The translations under genes were made by a program, and so were the position numbers. Positions 17,719 to 25,763 of a DNA stretch of 64,000 nucleotides are shown here, one piece after another. Below the pieces are notes generated by a model, which saw only the letters and a program-made list of their open reading frames with translations, did no database searches and had not been told where the DNA came from. The stretch's first letter is position 1. Each line of letters starts with the position of its first letter. Origin of the DNA: Bradyrhizobium sp. C9 (GTDB taxonomy: Bacteria; Pseudomonadota; Alphaproteobacteria; Rhizobiales; Xanthobacteraceae); the NCBI RefSeq assembly GCF_002532045.1, contig NZ_NWTG01000003.1:372001-436000 (forward strand). The letters run 5' to 3'.

Positions 17719-18708
17719 TTACTTCAGATTGGACATCGCGGTCAGGTCGACCGAGAGCTTGGCGATACCCGCCGCGCCGCACCAGTTGGAGCCCGTGCCG
17801 CCCGGATTGATCGGGGTGACGTTGGTGGTTCCGCCCGCGGTGAAGTCGCTGGTGAAGGCGCTGCAATTGCCCTTCGACAGGTCGGTGTCGGAGTAGCGCA
17901 GATCGAGCGTGAACACCTTGTAGGTGAAGCCGATGCCGATGTTCCAGGTGTTGTAGTCGGCATACTTGATGCCGTTCGGGAACGCCGGGACGCCATAGAA
18001 GCTGTCGGAGGTGCCGAGCCACTGCCGGCCGAACTCACCCGACACGTACATGCCGACGCCGCTCGAACCGAACACGGTGCTGGGTGCGGTGTACTTGCCG
18101 ATGATCGAGGAGTAGTTGCCCCAAGCGCCGGTGTTGAGGAAGTTCGGCGAGTAGTATTCGTTGATGGTGAACGCCCAGTTGTCGTTGATGGTCCAGGTCG
18201 CCTTGCCGTAGACTTCGAAGAACGAGACGTCCTTCTTCATGACGTTGCCGTTCGCCAGGAAGTTGGTGGCGCACTCCGCGCCGAGCGGCTTGCCTGCGGT
18301 GTCGGTGGGTGCGCCGAAGTAGCAGGTTCCACCCGGATACAGATAACCCCAGACACCGATGTCGAAGGCGAAGGCGCCGAAGGTCGGGCGAATACCGCCG
18401 TAGACGTCGACTTCGGCCGCAGCGCGGTTGGCGAACGAGATGCTTTCGGTCGAGGTGCCGATGTAGAGCTGCAGGTCCTTGTTGACGTTGTAGCGCGGCT
18501 CGAAATAGGCGGTGACCGACGGATTGTGGTTCGACTGGGTGACGCCGCGGAAGATGTAGTCATTCATGATGCCGGCGCCGAAGGCGATGTCCCAAGGATC
18601 GAAGGGAGCCGGCGGCGGCGCCTTGACGGCCTTCACCGCCATGTCAGCTGCCATTGCCGAGCTCGAAATCATTGCTAGCGCCGTTGCTAACAAAGCCAGT
18701 TTCTTCAT
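17719..18708 (-). CDS. TorF-type putative outer-membrane porin
   Basis: A 329-residue exported beta-barrel candidate. Signal peptide MKKLALLATALAMISSSAMA; then the family hallmark FGAGIMNDYIFRGVTQSNH near residue 43, followed by alternating strands with DVYGGIRPT, FEVYGKATW, and a final strand LSVDLTAMSNLK. The pattern fits the Gcw_chp/TorF family of small outer-membrane proteins, whose solutes are unknown. The ATG at 18708 sits six bases after GGGGA and is preferred to that at 18720. Cysteines in the loops (GTCYFG, ECATN, NCSAF, NWCG) may form disulfides. Confidence 0.8.
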   Translation of the reverse strand: MKKLALLATALAMISSSAMAADMAVKAVKAPPPAPFDPWDIAFGAGIMNDYIFRGVTQSNHNPSVTAYFEPRYNVNKDLQLYIGTSTESISFANRAAAEVDVYGGIRPTFGAFAFDIGVWGYLYPGGTCYFGAPTDTAGKPLGAECATNFLANGNVMKKDVSFFEVYGKATWTINDNWAFTINEYYSPNFLNTGAWGNYSSIIGKYTAPSTVFGSSGVGMYVSGEFGRQWLGTSDSFYGVPAFPNGIKYADYNTWNIGIGFTYKVFTLDLRYSDTDLSKGNCSAFTSDFTAGGTTNVTPINPGGTGSNWCGAAGIAKLSVDLTAMSNLK

Positions 18709-19036
18709 GACGATCCCCATCTACTTTTCCAGACAGCCCAGCTCCGGTGGCCCCCAGGGCGCGCGATAACGGACTGCAACTAAATCGCGTGGGATCAATC
18801 TGAGGCCGGTGCACGGTACCGTGAAGGCGAAAAGACATGCATCTGCCGACTTTTTAGGCGTTCTGGCAGCTTCGCCACATGTTGGTCGACGGGTGTTGCA
18901 TTTGCACCACAAGACTCAGGGCTCTCGCCCCGGTTGAGCGGCACGCAAAACCGGATTCGAGCAACAGTTCGACACGCTGCGGTCAGCACCGACGCGAATC
19001 GCGTATCCGCAAAACTACGGACGGCAGATACGGAAA
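18709..19036. other. Intergenic region without a recognised gene
   Basis: About 328 bases between the porin start and the terminator of the H1-like gene. It should hold the porin promoter. No plausible gene was seen. Confidence 0.35.
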
Positions 19037-19063
19037 AAGCCGCAGCGGCATCCGCTGCGGCTT
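19037..19063 (-). terminator. Rho-independent terminator of the H1-like gene
   Basis: A 12-bp perfect stem (AAGCCGCAGCGG at 19037-19048, complement at 19052-19063) with a three-base loop, followed on the minus strand by TTTTT-type sequence. Confidence 0.82.
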
Positions 19064-19090
19064 CGATCAGGTGAACCGGCGCAGGTTCGG

Positions 19091-19480
19091 TTAGTGGTGC
19101 TCGCTGTCGGAAGTGCCCCAGCTCGGCGCCGGCTCGTGGCTCGGCGTGGCCCAGCTCGGGGCCGGCTGCGGCGCAGGCTCGGGCGCCGGGGGTGCTGCGA
19201 CCGGGGCGGCTGGCTTCGGCGCAGCAGCCTTCTTCGGAGCGGCCTTCTTGGCGGTCTTCTTCGCAGCCGGCTTCGCGGCCTTCTTGGGGGCGGCCTTCTT
19301 CGGAGCAGCCTTCTTCGCAGCTTTCTTGGCTGACTTCTTGGCTGACTTCTTCGCCGATTTCTTTGCAGACTTCTTCGCAGCCTTCTTGGCCGACTTCTTC
19401 GCGGACTTCTTCTTCGCCGCTACCGCCTTCTTGGCCTTTTTGGCCTTCTTGCTTTTCTTCGCCTTCTTCGACTTCGCCAT
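19091..19480 (-). CDS. Histone-H1-like, Lys/Ala-rich DNA-binding protein
   Basis: A 129-residue protein. Residues 1-90 consist almost only of Lys, Ala, Ser and Pro in repeats such as KKSAKK and PKKAA; the rest is a Pro/Ala-rich tail ending SWGTSDSEHH. Such sequences resemble the C-terminal tail of eukaryotic histone H1 and bacterial proteins that bind DNA or RNA without sequence preference (for example AlgP and HctB-like proteins). The strong AGGAGG site supports real translation despite low complexity. Role inferred: nucleoid packing or nucleic-acid binding. The tail of the 36517-38964 protein is built the same way. Confidence 0.75.
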   Translation of the reverse strand: MAKSKKAKKSKKAKKAKKAVAAKKKSAKKSAKKAAKKSAKKSAKKSAKKSAKKAAKKAAPKKAAPKKAAKPAAKKTAKKAAPKKAAAPKPAAPVAAPPAPEPAPQPAPSWATPSHEPAPSWGTSDSEHH

Positions 19481-19707
19481 CGTGGTCCTCCTGTTGCCGC
19501 TGATTTGAGTCCACCGCGTATTGAAGTGATCGCCTGCCGGTCAGCAGCTGCACCTCGGGGAGAGGCACCCTCCACTTCGCTTGTCGGGCATGATGGCCGC
19601 GCGATCGCTTCGCGTCTGTGGCAGGGAAGCGCCGGTCCTTCACATTGCGTCAGACACTTTGCGTCGGGGCAAGGCTGGGGTCCGGATCATGCTCGAATGG
19701 CAGTCGA

Positions 19708-21024
19708 TCAATTCAATCCTGGCCGGGGACCTCCTGTCGCCCAATCGAGAAGCTCAATCGTGTGCACCACAGGAACTGACGTACCGCCGGCAATCTGAAC
19801 CATGCAACCAATATTGCCCGCAGCGATCATGTCCGGTTTGACAAGCGCAATATTGGCGACCTTGCGATCGCGCAATCTGCTCGCAATGTCGGGCTGGAGA
19901 ATGTTGTAGGTCCCCGCCGAACCGCAACACAAATGGCTCTCAGGCACATCTTTCACCACGAATCCATTCTTGGAAAGCAATTCTTTCGGAAGTTGAGTGA
20001 TTTTCTGTCCATGCTGCAACGAACAAGCCGAGTGATAGGCGACGGTGATGTCGCCTTTCTGCGTTGAAGGCGCGAGCTCGAGAGCTGAGAGATACTCGGT
20101 GATATCCTTTGTCAGCGTGGAGATTCGCTTGGCGGGCTCGGCAAATGTTTTGTCCTCGCGCAGCAGGTAGCCGTAGTCCTTGACAACTGTCCCACAGCCC
20201 GAGGTCGTCACCAGAATGGCGTCGAGCCCGTTCTGGTCCGCTTCCCTTTGCCACACCGTGACGTTGGCCCGTGCACGCGCCAGCGCGTCGGTGTCTTGTC
20301 CCATGTGATGGGTCAACGCGCCGCAGCATTGCTCGTCCTTGACCAGCACCACCTCGACGCCGTGCCGGGTCAGCACGTTGATCGCGGCCTGATTGATGCG
20401 TGGCGCCAGCACCTGCTGGGCGCAGCCCTGCAGCAGCGCGACCCGGCCACGCCGACGGCCGGTCGCCGCAAACACGGTTCCCGCAGCCGGCCCCGCCGGC
20501 GGCAGGCCGCGCGGCGCCAGCGCCAGCATGGCCTTGATCCGCCGCAGCAGGCCGGGGTTCGCCGCACCGACCGAAGGCGTCGGCAGCAGAGCCGTGAACG
20601 GACGGGCCAGCCCGGCCAGGATCATGCTGATCCGGAACAGGCCCGGCCGCGGCAGCACGTAGGCGAGCACCGAGCGCAGCAGCCGCTCCGTCAGCGGCCG
20701 CTCATAATCCCGCTCGATCCTGACCCGGGCCTGGTCGACGAGGTGCATGTAGTTCACGCCCGACGGACAGGTGGTCATGCAGGCGAGGCACGACAGGCAG
20801 CGGTCGATATGCTTGACCACGTCCGCCGTCGGCGGCTTGTCCTTCTCCAGCATCTCCTTGATCAGGTAGATGCGGCCGCGCGGACTATCGAGCTCGTCGC
20901 CGAGCAGCACATAGGTCGGACAGGTCGCTGTGCAGAAGCCGCAATGCACGCAGGCGCGCAGGATCTGGTCGGCTTCCTTGATGTCGGGATCGGCAAGCTG
21001 CGCCAGGGTAAACTCGGTCTTCAT
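19708..21024 (-). CDS. glcF: Glycolate oxidase iron-sulfur subunit
   Basis: A 438-residue subunit that passes electrons from the flavin subunits to the membrane. Two ferredoxin-type clusters are visible: C25-x2-C28-x2-C31-x3-C35-P and C76-x2-C79-x2-C82-x3-C86-P. Two CCG motifs follow (EQCCGALTHH and HLCCGSAGTY), as expected for GlcF and related CCG-domain proteins. Length and order are normal. The start codon overlaps the glcE stop by four bases, so the two are translationally coupled. The final 10 residues GGPRPGLN are not conserved in memory. Confidence 0.93.
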   Translation of the reverse strand: MKTEFTLAQLADPDIKEADQILRACVHCGFCTATCPTYVLLGDELDSPRGRIYLIKEMLEKDKPPTADVVKHIDRCLSCLACMTTCPSGVNYMHLVDQARVRIERDYERPLTERLLRSVLAYVLPRPGLFRISMILAGLARPFTALLPTPSVGAANPGLLRRIKAMLALAPRGLPPAGPAAGTVFAATGRRRGRVALLQGCAQQVLAPRINQAAINVLTRHGVEVVLVKDEQCCGALTHHMGQDTDALARARANVTVWQREADQNGLDAILVTTSGCGTVVKDYGYLLREDKTFAEPAKRISTLTKDITEYLSALELAPSTQKGDITVAYHSACSLQHGQKITQLPKELLSKNGFVVKDVPESHLCCGSAGTYNILQPDIASRLRDRKVANIALVKPDMIAAGNIGCMVQIAGGTSVPVVHTIELLDWATGGPRPGLN

Positions 21025-22259
21025 GCAGCCCCGCCTCGCATCATCCGGCCGCGGTTGAGCACCGACCTCGGATCGAAACTCGCCCGGACCCGTTCGCCGA
21101 GCGCGGCAAGCCCGGCCGGCTGCGGCTGGAACACGTCGATCGCACGGCGCACGTCCTCGGTGGCGCGGATCAGGGTGGCGTGCCCGCCGACCGCCTCGAC
21201 CTGGCCGCGGATCAGCGCGGCCTGCGCGTCAGCGCTCTGCGGCACCGCGGCCCAGATCAGACCGCCGCCCCAATCGTAGATCACCTCGCCGCCGGTGGCC
21301 CGCGACAGCGCCTGGCCCAGCGCGCCGCCTGAGGCCGGCGGGCAAACGATGCGCCACACCGGCAAGGCCCCGAGCGCGCCGTTCGCCGCGAACGGCACCA
21401 CGTCGCGCAGCGCGCTCCAGATCAAAGCCGAAGCGTCGTCAGCGAGGCTGTCGACCGGTCCATAGGACGACAATGTCTGGCTCAGCGACGCCGCCCGGTG
21501 CGCCGCCGACGCCGAAATCCCCTCCAGCCGCACCAGCGTGACCGGCTGGCCGAAGGCTGCAAGGCCGGCGAGTGCGCCGGTCCCGGACCGCAATGCCGAA
21601 CCGGGCAGATGCGCAGCGCCCGACACGTCGAACGGCGAACCCAGCGCTGCCGTCATCGCCTTGTTGGCGGCGACGTCATCGAGCCCGCGCAGCACCAGCG
21701 TCCGCTCGGCTTCCGGCTTCGGCATCACCTTGAGCGTCACCTCGGTCATGACCGCGAGCGTGCCCCAGGAACCGGTGAGCAGCTTGCAGAGATCGTAGCC
21801 GGTGACGTTCTTCACCACCCGCCCGCCGGTCTTGAAACTGTCGCCGAACCCGGACACCGCATGCGCCCCGAGCAGGTGATCCCGGGCGCCGCCGGCCTTG
21901 ATGCGGCGCGGACCGGCAAGGCCGGCACCGATCATGCCGCCGATCGTGCCGGCTCCCGCGCCGCCGAGCAGCACGGACATGTCCATCGGCTCGAACGCGA
22001 ATTGCTGGCTCTTGGCGTCGATCAGCGATTGCACGTCGGCGAGCGGCGCACCGGCCTGCACGGTGATGATCAGCTCGTTCGGCTCATAGGCGCTGACCGC
22101 GTTCAGCACCGAGACGTCGAGCACCGCATTGGTCGCCATCGGATGACCGATGGCCCGTTTCGATCCGTGACCAATGACCTCAAGCGGCTGCTCGCTCGCG
22201 ATAGCGGCGCGCACCACCTCTTCGACGTCCTGGACGTCTCTGACTTTCAGCGTTTCCAC
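21021..22259 (-). CDS. glcE: Glycolate oxidase FAD-binding subunit GlcE
   Basis: A 412-residue PCMH-type FAD protein, second flavin subunit of glycolate oxidase. The FAD-binding fold is seen in VIGHGSKRAIG near the start and VLLGGAGAGTIGGMIGAGLAGPRRI near residue 95, with GRVVKNVTGYDLCKLLTGSWGTLAVMTEVTLKV around residue 150. It is shorter than GlcD and lacks its C-terminal HGxG motif, as usual. It is the upstream partner of glcF; glcD lies 3.5 kb away on the same strand with four unrelated-looking stretches between. Confidence 0.9.
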   Translation of the reverse strand: METLKVRDVQDVEEVVRAAIASEQPLEVIGHGSKRAIGHPMATNAVLDVSVLNAVSAYEPNELIITVQAGAPLADVQSLIDAKSQQFAFEPMDMSVLLGGAGAGTIGGMIGAGLAGPRRIKAGGARDHLLGAHAVSGFGDSFKTGGRVVKNVTGYDLCKLLTGSWGTLAVMTEVTLKVMPKPEAERTLVLRGLDDVAANKAMTAALGSPFDVSGAAHLPGSALRSGTGALAGLAAFGQPVTLVRLEGISASAAHRAASLSQTLSSYGPVDSLADDASALIWSALRDVVPFAANGALGALPVWRIVCPPASGGALGQALSRATGGEVIYDWGGGLIWAAVPQSADAQAALIRGQVEAVGGHATLIRATEDVRRAIDVFQPQPAGLAALGERVRASFDPRSVLNRGRMMRGGAA

Positions 22260-22574
22260 AGGCTAGTCGGTAACGAAATTTGGCTCCGAGATCAAATGCG
22301 ACGAATCCCATCGTCGCAACGCCGACGGAATGGCCCGGGAGCGGGGCTTGCCGCCCGACAACGGTGGGAACGGCGGTCGGGCCACCCAGCTCGAGGTTTT
22401 GGCCACATCGCGCGCCGTGCGGAGGCGGAGACGCAACACTTCGACCAATGTCGAACCATTTTCACGACATCGACATTTCGACCATCACCTAACCGAGTGC
22501 ATCGAACGAACCACTAACTGTCGCATCGCGGTTCGGCCGGCAAGACGGTTGGCGCAAATCATCCGGAGGCGATC
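22260..22574. other. Intergenic region upstream of glcE
   Basis: About 315 bases between glcE (minus) and a small exported protein gene (plus). It should hold the glcEF promoter. No further gene or operator was recognised. Confidence 0.35.
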
Positions 22575-23060
22575 ATGAAACGTTCGGAAGTCACGACCAC
22601 GACGATGATGCTCACCCGACGATCGGCCATCGGCTCGTTCGCCGCGATCATGACGATCGCCGGCGTCTCGCCCTGGGCCGGATCGCAAGCTCGATCGGAG
22701 CAAAGCAACGGAGGAATGCAAATGAAGCACTATGCGATGAGCACGAGAACCATCAGCGATGCGATCAACACGTCAGGACTTCTGGTGGTGGCGCAATGGG
22801 AAGCCAAGGAGGGCCAGGCCGACAAGGTCGCGGCAATTCTCGACGGCTTCCTGCCCGAGGCGCAGAAGGACCCCGGCACCAAGCTGTTCCTGATCGGCCG
22901 CGGCAAGGACAATCCGGCGCAGTTCCTGTTCTACGAATTGTTCCAGGACGAGGCGGCGTTCAAGGCGCATGCGGAGAGCGCCTACTTCAAGACCTACATC
23001 GCGGAGCAGGCACTGCCGCTGCTGGCCAAGCGCGAGCGGACGCAATACGTGCTGCTGTGA
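22575..23060 (+). CDS. Exported ABM-domain protein (putative monooxygenase)
   Basis: A 161-residue protein. The N-terminus contains a twin-arginine-like signal (LTRRSAIGSFAAIMTIAG, about residues 13-30). The ABM domain follows: TSGLLVVAQWEAKEGQADKVAAIL, then FLFYELFQDEAAFKAHAESAYFKTYI and a final strand. GGAGG precedes the ATG. Relatives include quinol monooxygenases (YgiN-like). It lies alone on the plus strand between glcE and the acyltransferases; its tie to glycolate oxidation is unknown. A second, cytoplasmic ABM protein lies at 7398-7766. Confidence 0.75.
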   Translation: MKRSEVTTTTMMLTRRSAIGSFAAIMTIAGVSPWAGSQARSEQSNGGMQMKHYAMSTRTISDAINTSGLLVVAQWEAKEGQADKVAAILDGFLPEAQKDPGTKLFLIGRGKDNPAQFLFYELFQDEAAFKAHAESAYFKTYIAEQALPLLAKRERTQYVLL

Positions 23061-23114
23061 TCGACAGCGCCGTGGGAGGGCTTGTGGTGCAGGTCCTCCC
23101 ACTCCGCTGCAATA

Positions 23115-24269
23115 TCAGACCGATGCGCGGCTGCCGCCAAGCGTCGCACCCAACTCGATCGGCTCGGGCGATCTGCGCCAGAAGCCTGCGATCGAAATCC
23201 GGGAGAGCACCGCTGCCTCGATCTGCTCGACCTGCGCCCTCAGCCGAAGCGCATGCTTCTCGACCAGATGCCAGGACACGAACGCGACGCCGAAGGCAAT
23301 CGGCAGGCTGATCAGGATGTTCAAATACCAATGCTGAACCGGGGGCCCCAACGCCGCAACGCTCTGCTGGACGACGACCCCGTAGAGATACATCCCGTAC
23401 GAGTAGTCGCCGGATGACACGATCCAGCTTCGCCGCGGGTTCGTGAGCCCCAGATAGCACGCGACATACGCGGCGGGTCCAACAACAAGCGCATCGGTGC
23501 ATCTAGTGGCCATCCCGGCCGCGCAAAGCGTCAGCGCGAGCAGGAACGCCGTGCGGTTGAACGGGACCTTGTCGCGCCAGAGATAGAGGCCGACACCTGC
23601 AAGGAAGCAGAACACGAGCAGCGGCGGACGAAGGTGAAGATAATGCACGTCCGAATTGTAGATATCGTGCCAGGCGAAACCGATCTGGGCGAACACCAGA
23701 AACGCCAGATACAGCACCCTGTTGAAGCAGATCGTGGTCACGGCGAGCAGCGCCAGGATCACGTAGCACCACAGCTCATACGGGACCGTCCACAGCTGCG
23801 CATTCACCGCAAGAGGGACCGGATTATGCAGGAAGACGCCCGGAAGCTCATAGTGGATGTCGCCGACGATATTGTGAAAATAGGCATGGAATTTCGGATC
23901 CGCGAAATACTGCGCGAGGGGAAGCGCGGTGAAGATCGGACCGATGATGATGGCCGAGAGTGTCGTCTCGACCGCAAGCGCAGGCACAATGCGAAGCACG
24001 CGCAGGCCGAGAAATGAAATCAGGCTCTTGCACCTCAGCAAGCTCGCCGTCACCAGAAACCCGCTCAAGGCGAAGAAGAGCGCAAGGACCATTGCGCACC
24101 CGATGCGGATATGGCCCAGGAGCTCCATCGCCCGGTCGACCCCAAAGACGACGTTCGCGCTGTGCAGGCAGATGATGGTCGCCGCCAGCGCGAGCCGCAG
24201 ATAGTCGAAGCCTGCGGGCCGGTTGCGCGAAAGGGCCAACTGATCGGCCAGGCTAAACATAGGTTGCAT
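23115..24269 (-). CDS. Acyltransferase-3 family membrane protein, copy 1
   Basis: A 384-residue integral membrane O-acyltransferase of the OafA/YrhL type. The N-terminal helix carries the catalytic-type His: AGFDYLRLALAATIICLHSAN. About ten helices follow, including LRVLRIVPALAVETTL, VPYELWCYVILALLAVTTI and ISLPIAFGVAFVSWHLVEKHALR (the family's end motif). Such proteins add acetyl or other acyl groups to glycans. Closely similar to copy 2 at 24399-25595, most positions being identical. GGAAG precedes the ATG. Confidence 0.88.
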   Translation of the reverse strand: MQPMFSLADQLALSRNRPAGFDYLRLALAATIICLHSANVVFGVDRAMELLGHIRIGCAMVLALFFALSGFLVTASLLRCKSLISFLGLRVLRIVPALAVETTLSAIIIGPIFTALPLAQYFADPKFHAYFHNIVGDIHYELPGVFLHNPVPLAVNAQLWTVPYELWCYVILALLAVTTICFNRVLYLAFLVFAQIGFAWHDIYNSDVHYLHLRPPLLVFCFLAGVGLYLWRDKVPFNRTAFLLALTLCAAGMATRCTDALVVGPAAYVACYLGLTNPRRSWIVSSGDYSYGMYLYGVVVQQSVAALGPPVQHWYLNILISLPIAFGVAFVSWHLVEKHALRLRAQVEQIEAAVLSRISIAGFWRRSPEPIELGATLGGSRASV

Positions 24270-24387
24270 TGCGCTTCCGGGACAACGACATCATCGAAAA
24301 CTATCCAGCAACAAACTAACAAGGGATGAATGCATAACGTGCATATCAGAGCAGACGCAATCCTGGCGGCACGCCACCGAATTCACA

Positions 24388-24440
24388 GCCGGTAATGGTT
24401 ATCGACCGGAAAGGGCGATCGGTCGAACTGAATTGATCGG
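24388..24440. repeat. Direct repeat, left copy, flanking acyltransferase copy 2
   Basis: The stretch with GGTTATCGACCGG and GGGCGATCGGTCGAA resembles that at 25707-25757 (GGTTATCGGCCGG and GGACGATCGATCGAA). Most positions agree over about 50 bases. Here it overlaps the 3' end of acyltransferase copy 2. Confidence 0.55.
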
Positions 24441-25595
24441 CCCCGGCTGGACGACGGCCTGTCGTTCGGCCTGCTCAGGCGACTTGCGCCAGAAGCCGAC
24501 GATCGAAATCCGCGACAACACCGCGGCCTCGAACGTCTCGACGTGGCAGCGGAGCCGCAGCGCATGTTTCTCGACGAGATGCCAGGACGCGACGGCGACG
24601 CCGAAGGCGAGCGGCAGGCTGATCAGGATATTCAGATACCAGTGCTGAACCGACGGGCCGAACACGGCAACGCACTGCTGGATAACGAACCCATAGAGAT
24701 ACAGCCCGTAGGAGTAATCGCCTGACGACACGATCCAGCTCCGCCGCGGATTCGTCAGGCCGAGATAGCACGCGACATAGGCCGCCGGCACCGGCGCCAG
24801 CGCGTCGCCGCGTCCCGTGGCCATGCCGGCGGCGCACAGCAACAGCGCGACCAGGCACGCCGTGCGGTTGAACGGCACCTTGTCACGCCACAGGTAGAAG
24901 CCGACACCGGCAAGGAAGCAGAACACCAGAAGATGCGGGTGCAGCTGGATCGGCACCTCCTCCCAGCGGTAGACGTCGTAGCTCACCAGCCCGACCTGAA
25001 CGATCGCCAGGAACACGAGGTACGCCACCCTGTTGAAGCAGATCGTGGTCACCGCGAGCAGCGCCAGAATGACGTAGCACCACAATTCATACGGCACCGT
25101 CCAGAGCTGGGCATTCACCACGTCCGGCATCGGATTGCGCAGGAAGACGCCCGGCAGCTCGTAATGGATGTCGCCGACGATATTGAGAAAATAGCTGTGG
25201 AATTTCGGGTCGGCGACGTACTGCGCCAATGGCAGTTCGGTGAAGACCGAGCCGATGATGACCGCCGACAGCGTCGTCTCGACCGCCAGCGCGGGCCCGA
25301 TCCGAAGCACGCGCAGGCCGAGGAAGGAAATCAGGCTCTTGCACCGCTGCAGGCTCGCCGTCACCAGGAAGCCGCTGAGCGCAAAGAACAGCGCGAGGAT
25401 CATCGCGATGCCGATGCGGAACGAGCTCAATATTTCCAGCGCCCGGCCCAGCCCGAGCGTCACGTTGAGGCTGTGCAGGCCGATGATCGATACCGCCAGC
25501 GCAATCCGCATGTAGTCGAAACCGGCGGGCCGATTGCGCGAAAGCGCCAGCTGATCAGCCAGGCTGGGCATCGATCTGTTCCCGAAGACATGCAT
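24399..25595 (-). CDS. Acyltransferase-3 family membrane protein, copy 2
   Basis: A 398-residue paralog of copy 1, sharing SLADQLALSRNRPAGFDY at the N-terminus, the LHS histidine region, the WTVPYELWCYVILALLAV helix and WHLVEKHALRLR near the end. It differs mainly in a periplasmic loop (YDVYRWEEVPIQLHPHL against HDIYNSDVHYLHLRPPL) and in the extreme C-terminus (GPINSVRPIALSGR). The loop may set specificity (inference). Start uncertain: ATG at 25595 or 25571, the latter aligned with copy 1 and nearer a GGGA. Flanked by direct repeats, so it is probably the inserted copy. Confidence 0.87.
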   Translation of the reverse strand: MHVFGNRSMPSLADQLALSRNRPAGFDYMRIALAVSIIGLHSLNVTLGLGRALEILSSFRIGIAMILALFFALSGFLVTASLQRCKSLISFLGLRVLRIGPALAVETTLSAVIIGSVFTELPLAQYVADPKFHSYFLNIVGDIHYELPGVFLRNPMPDVVNAQLWTVPYELWCYVILALLAVTTICFNRVAYLVFLAIVQVGLVSYDVYRWEEVPIQLHPHLLVFCFLAGVGFYLWRDKVPFNRTACLVALLLCAAGMATGRGDALAPVPAAYVACYLGLTNPRRSWIVSSGDYSYGLYLYGFVIQQCVAVFGPSVQHWYLNILISLPLAFGVAVASWHLVEKHALRLRCHVETFEAAVLSRISIVGFWRKSPEQAERQAVVQPGPINSVRPIALSGR

Positions 25596-25706
25596 CCTGG
25601 GAAAATACCGAGCAACAGTTGAAGGCCGTGTAAACGGGTGGCCGCCGCAGTTGCAGCGACGCGCAACGGCAGCCGTGACGACCTGCCACGGCCATCACGG
25701 CAAGCA

Positions 25707-25763
25707 TCGGTTAAGGTTATCGGCCGGCTAGGACGATCGATCGAAATGTATCGATCGCCCTAG
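25707..25763. repeat. Direct repeat, right copy, with a hairpin over the glcD stop
   Basis: Similar to 24388-24440 over about 50 bases. Within it an imperfect 14-bp inverted repeat (25728-25741 with 25750-25763; one mismatch, loop of eight) overlaps the glcD stop codon and may end the glcD transcript. Confidence 0.5.
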
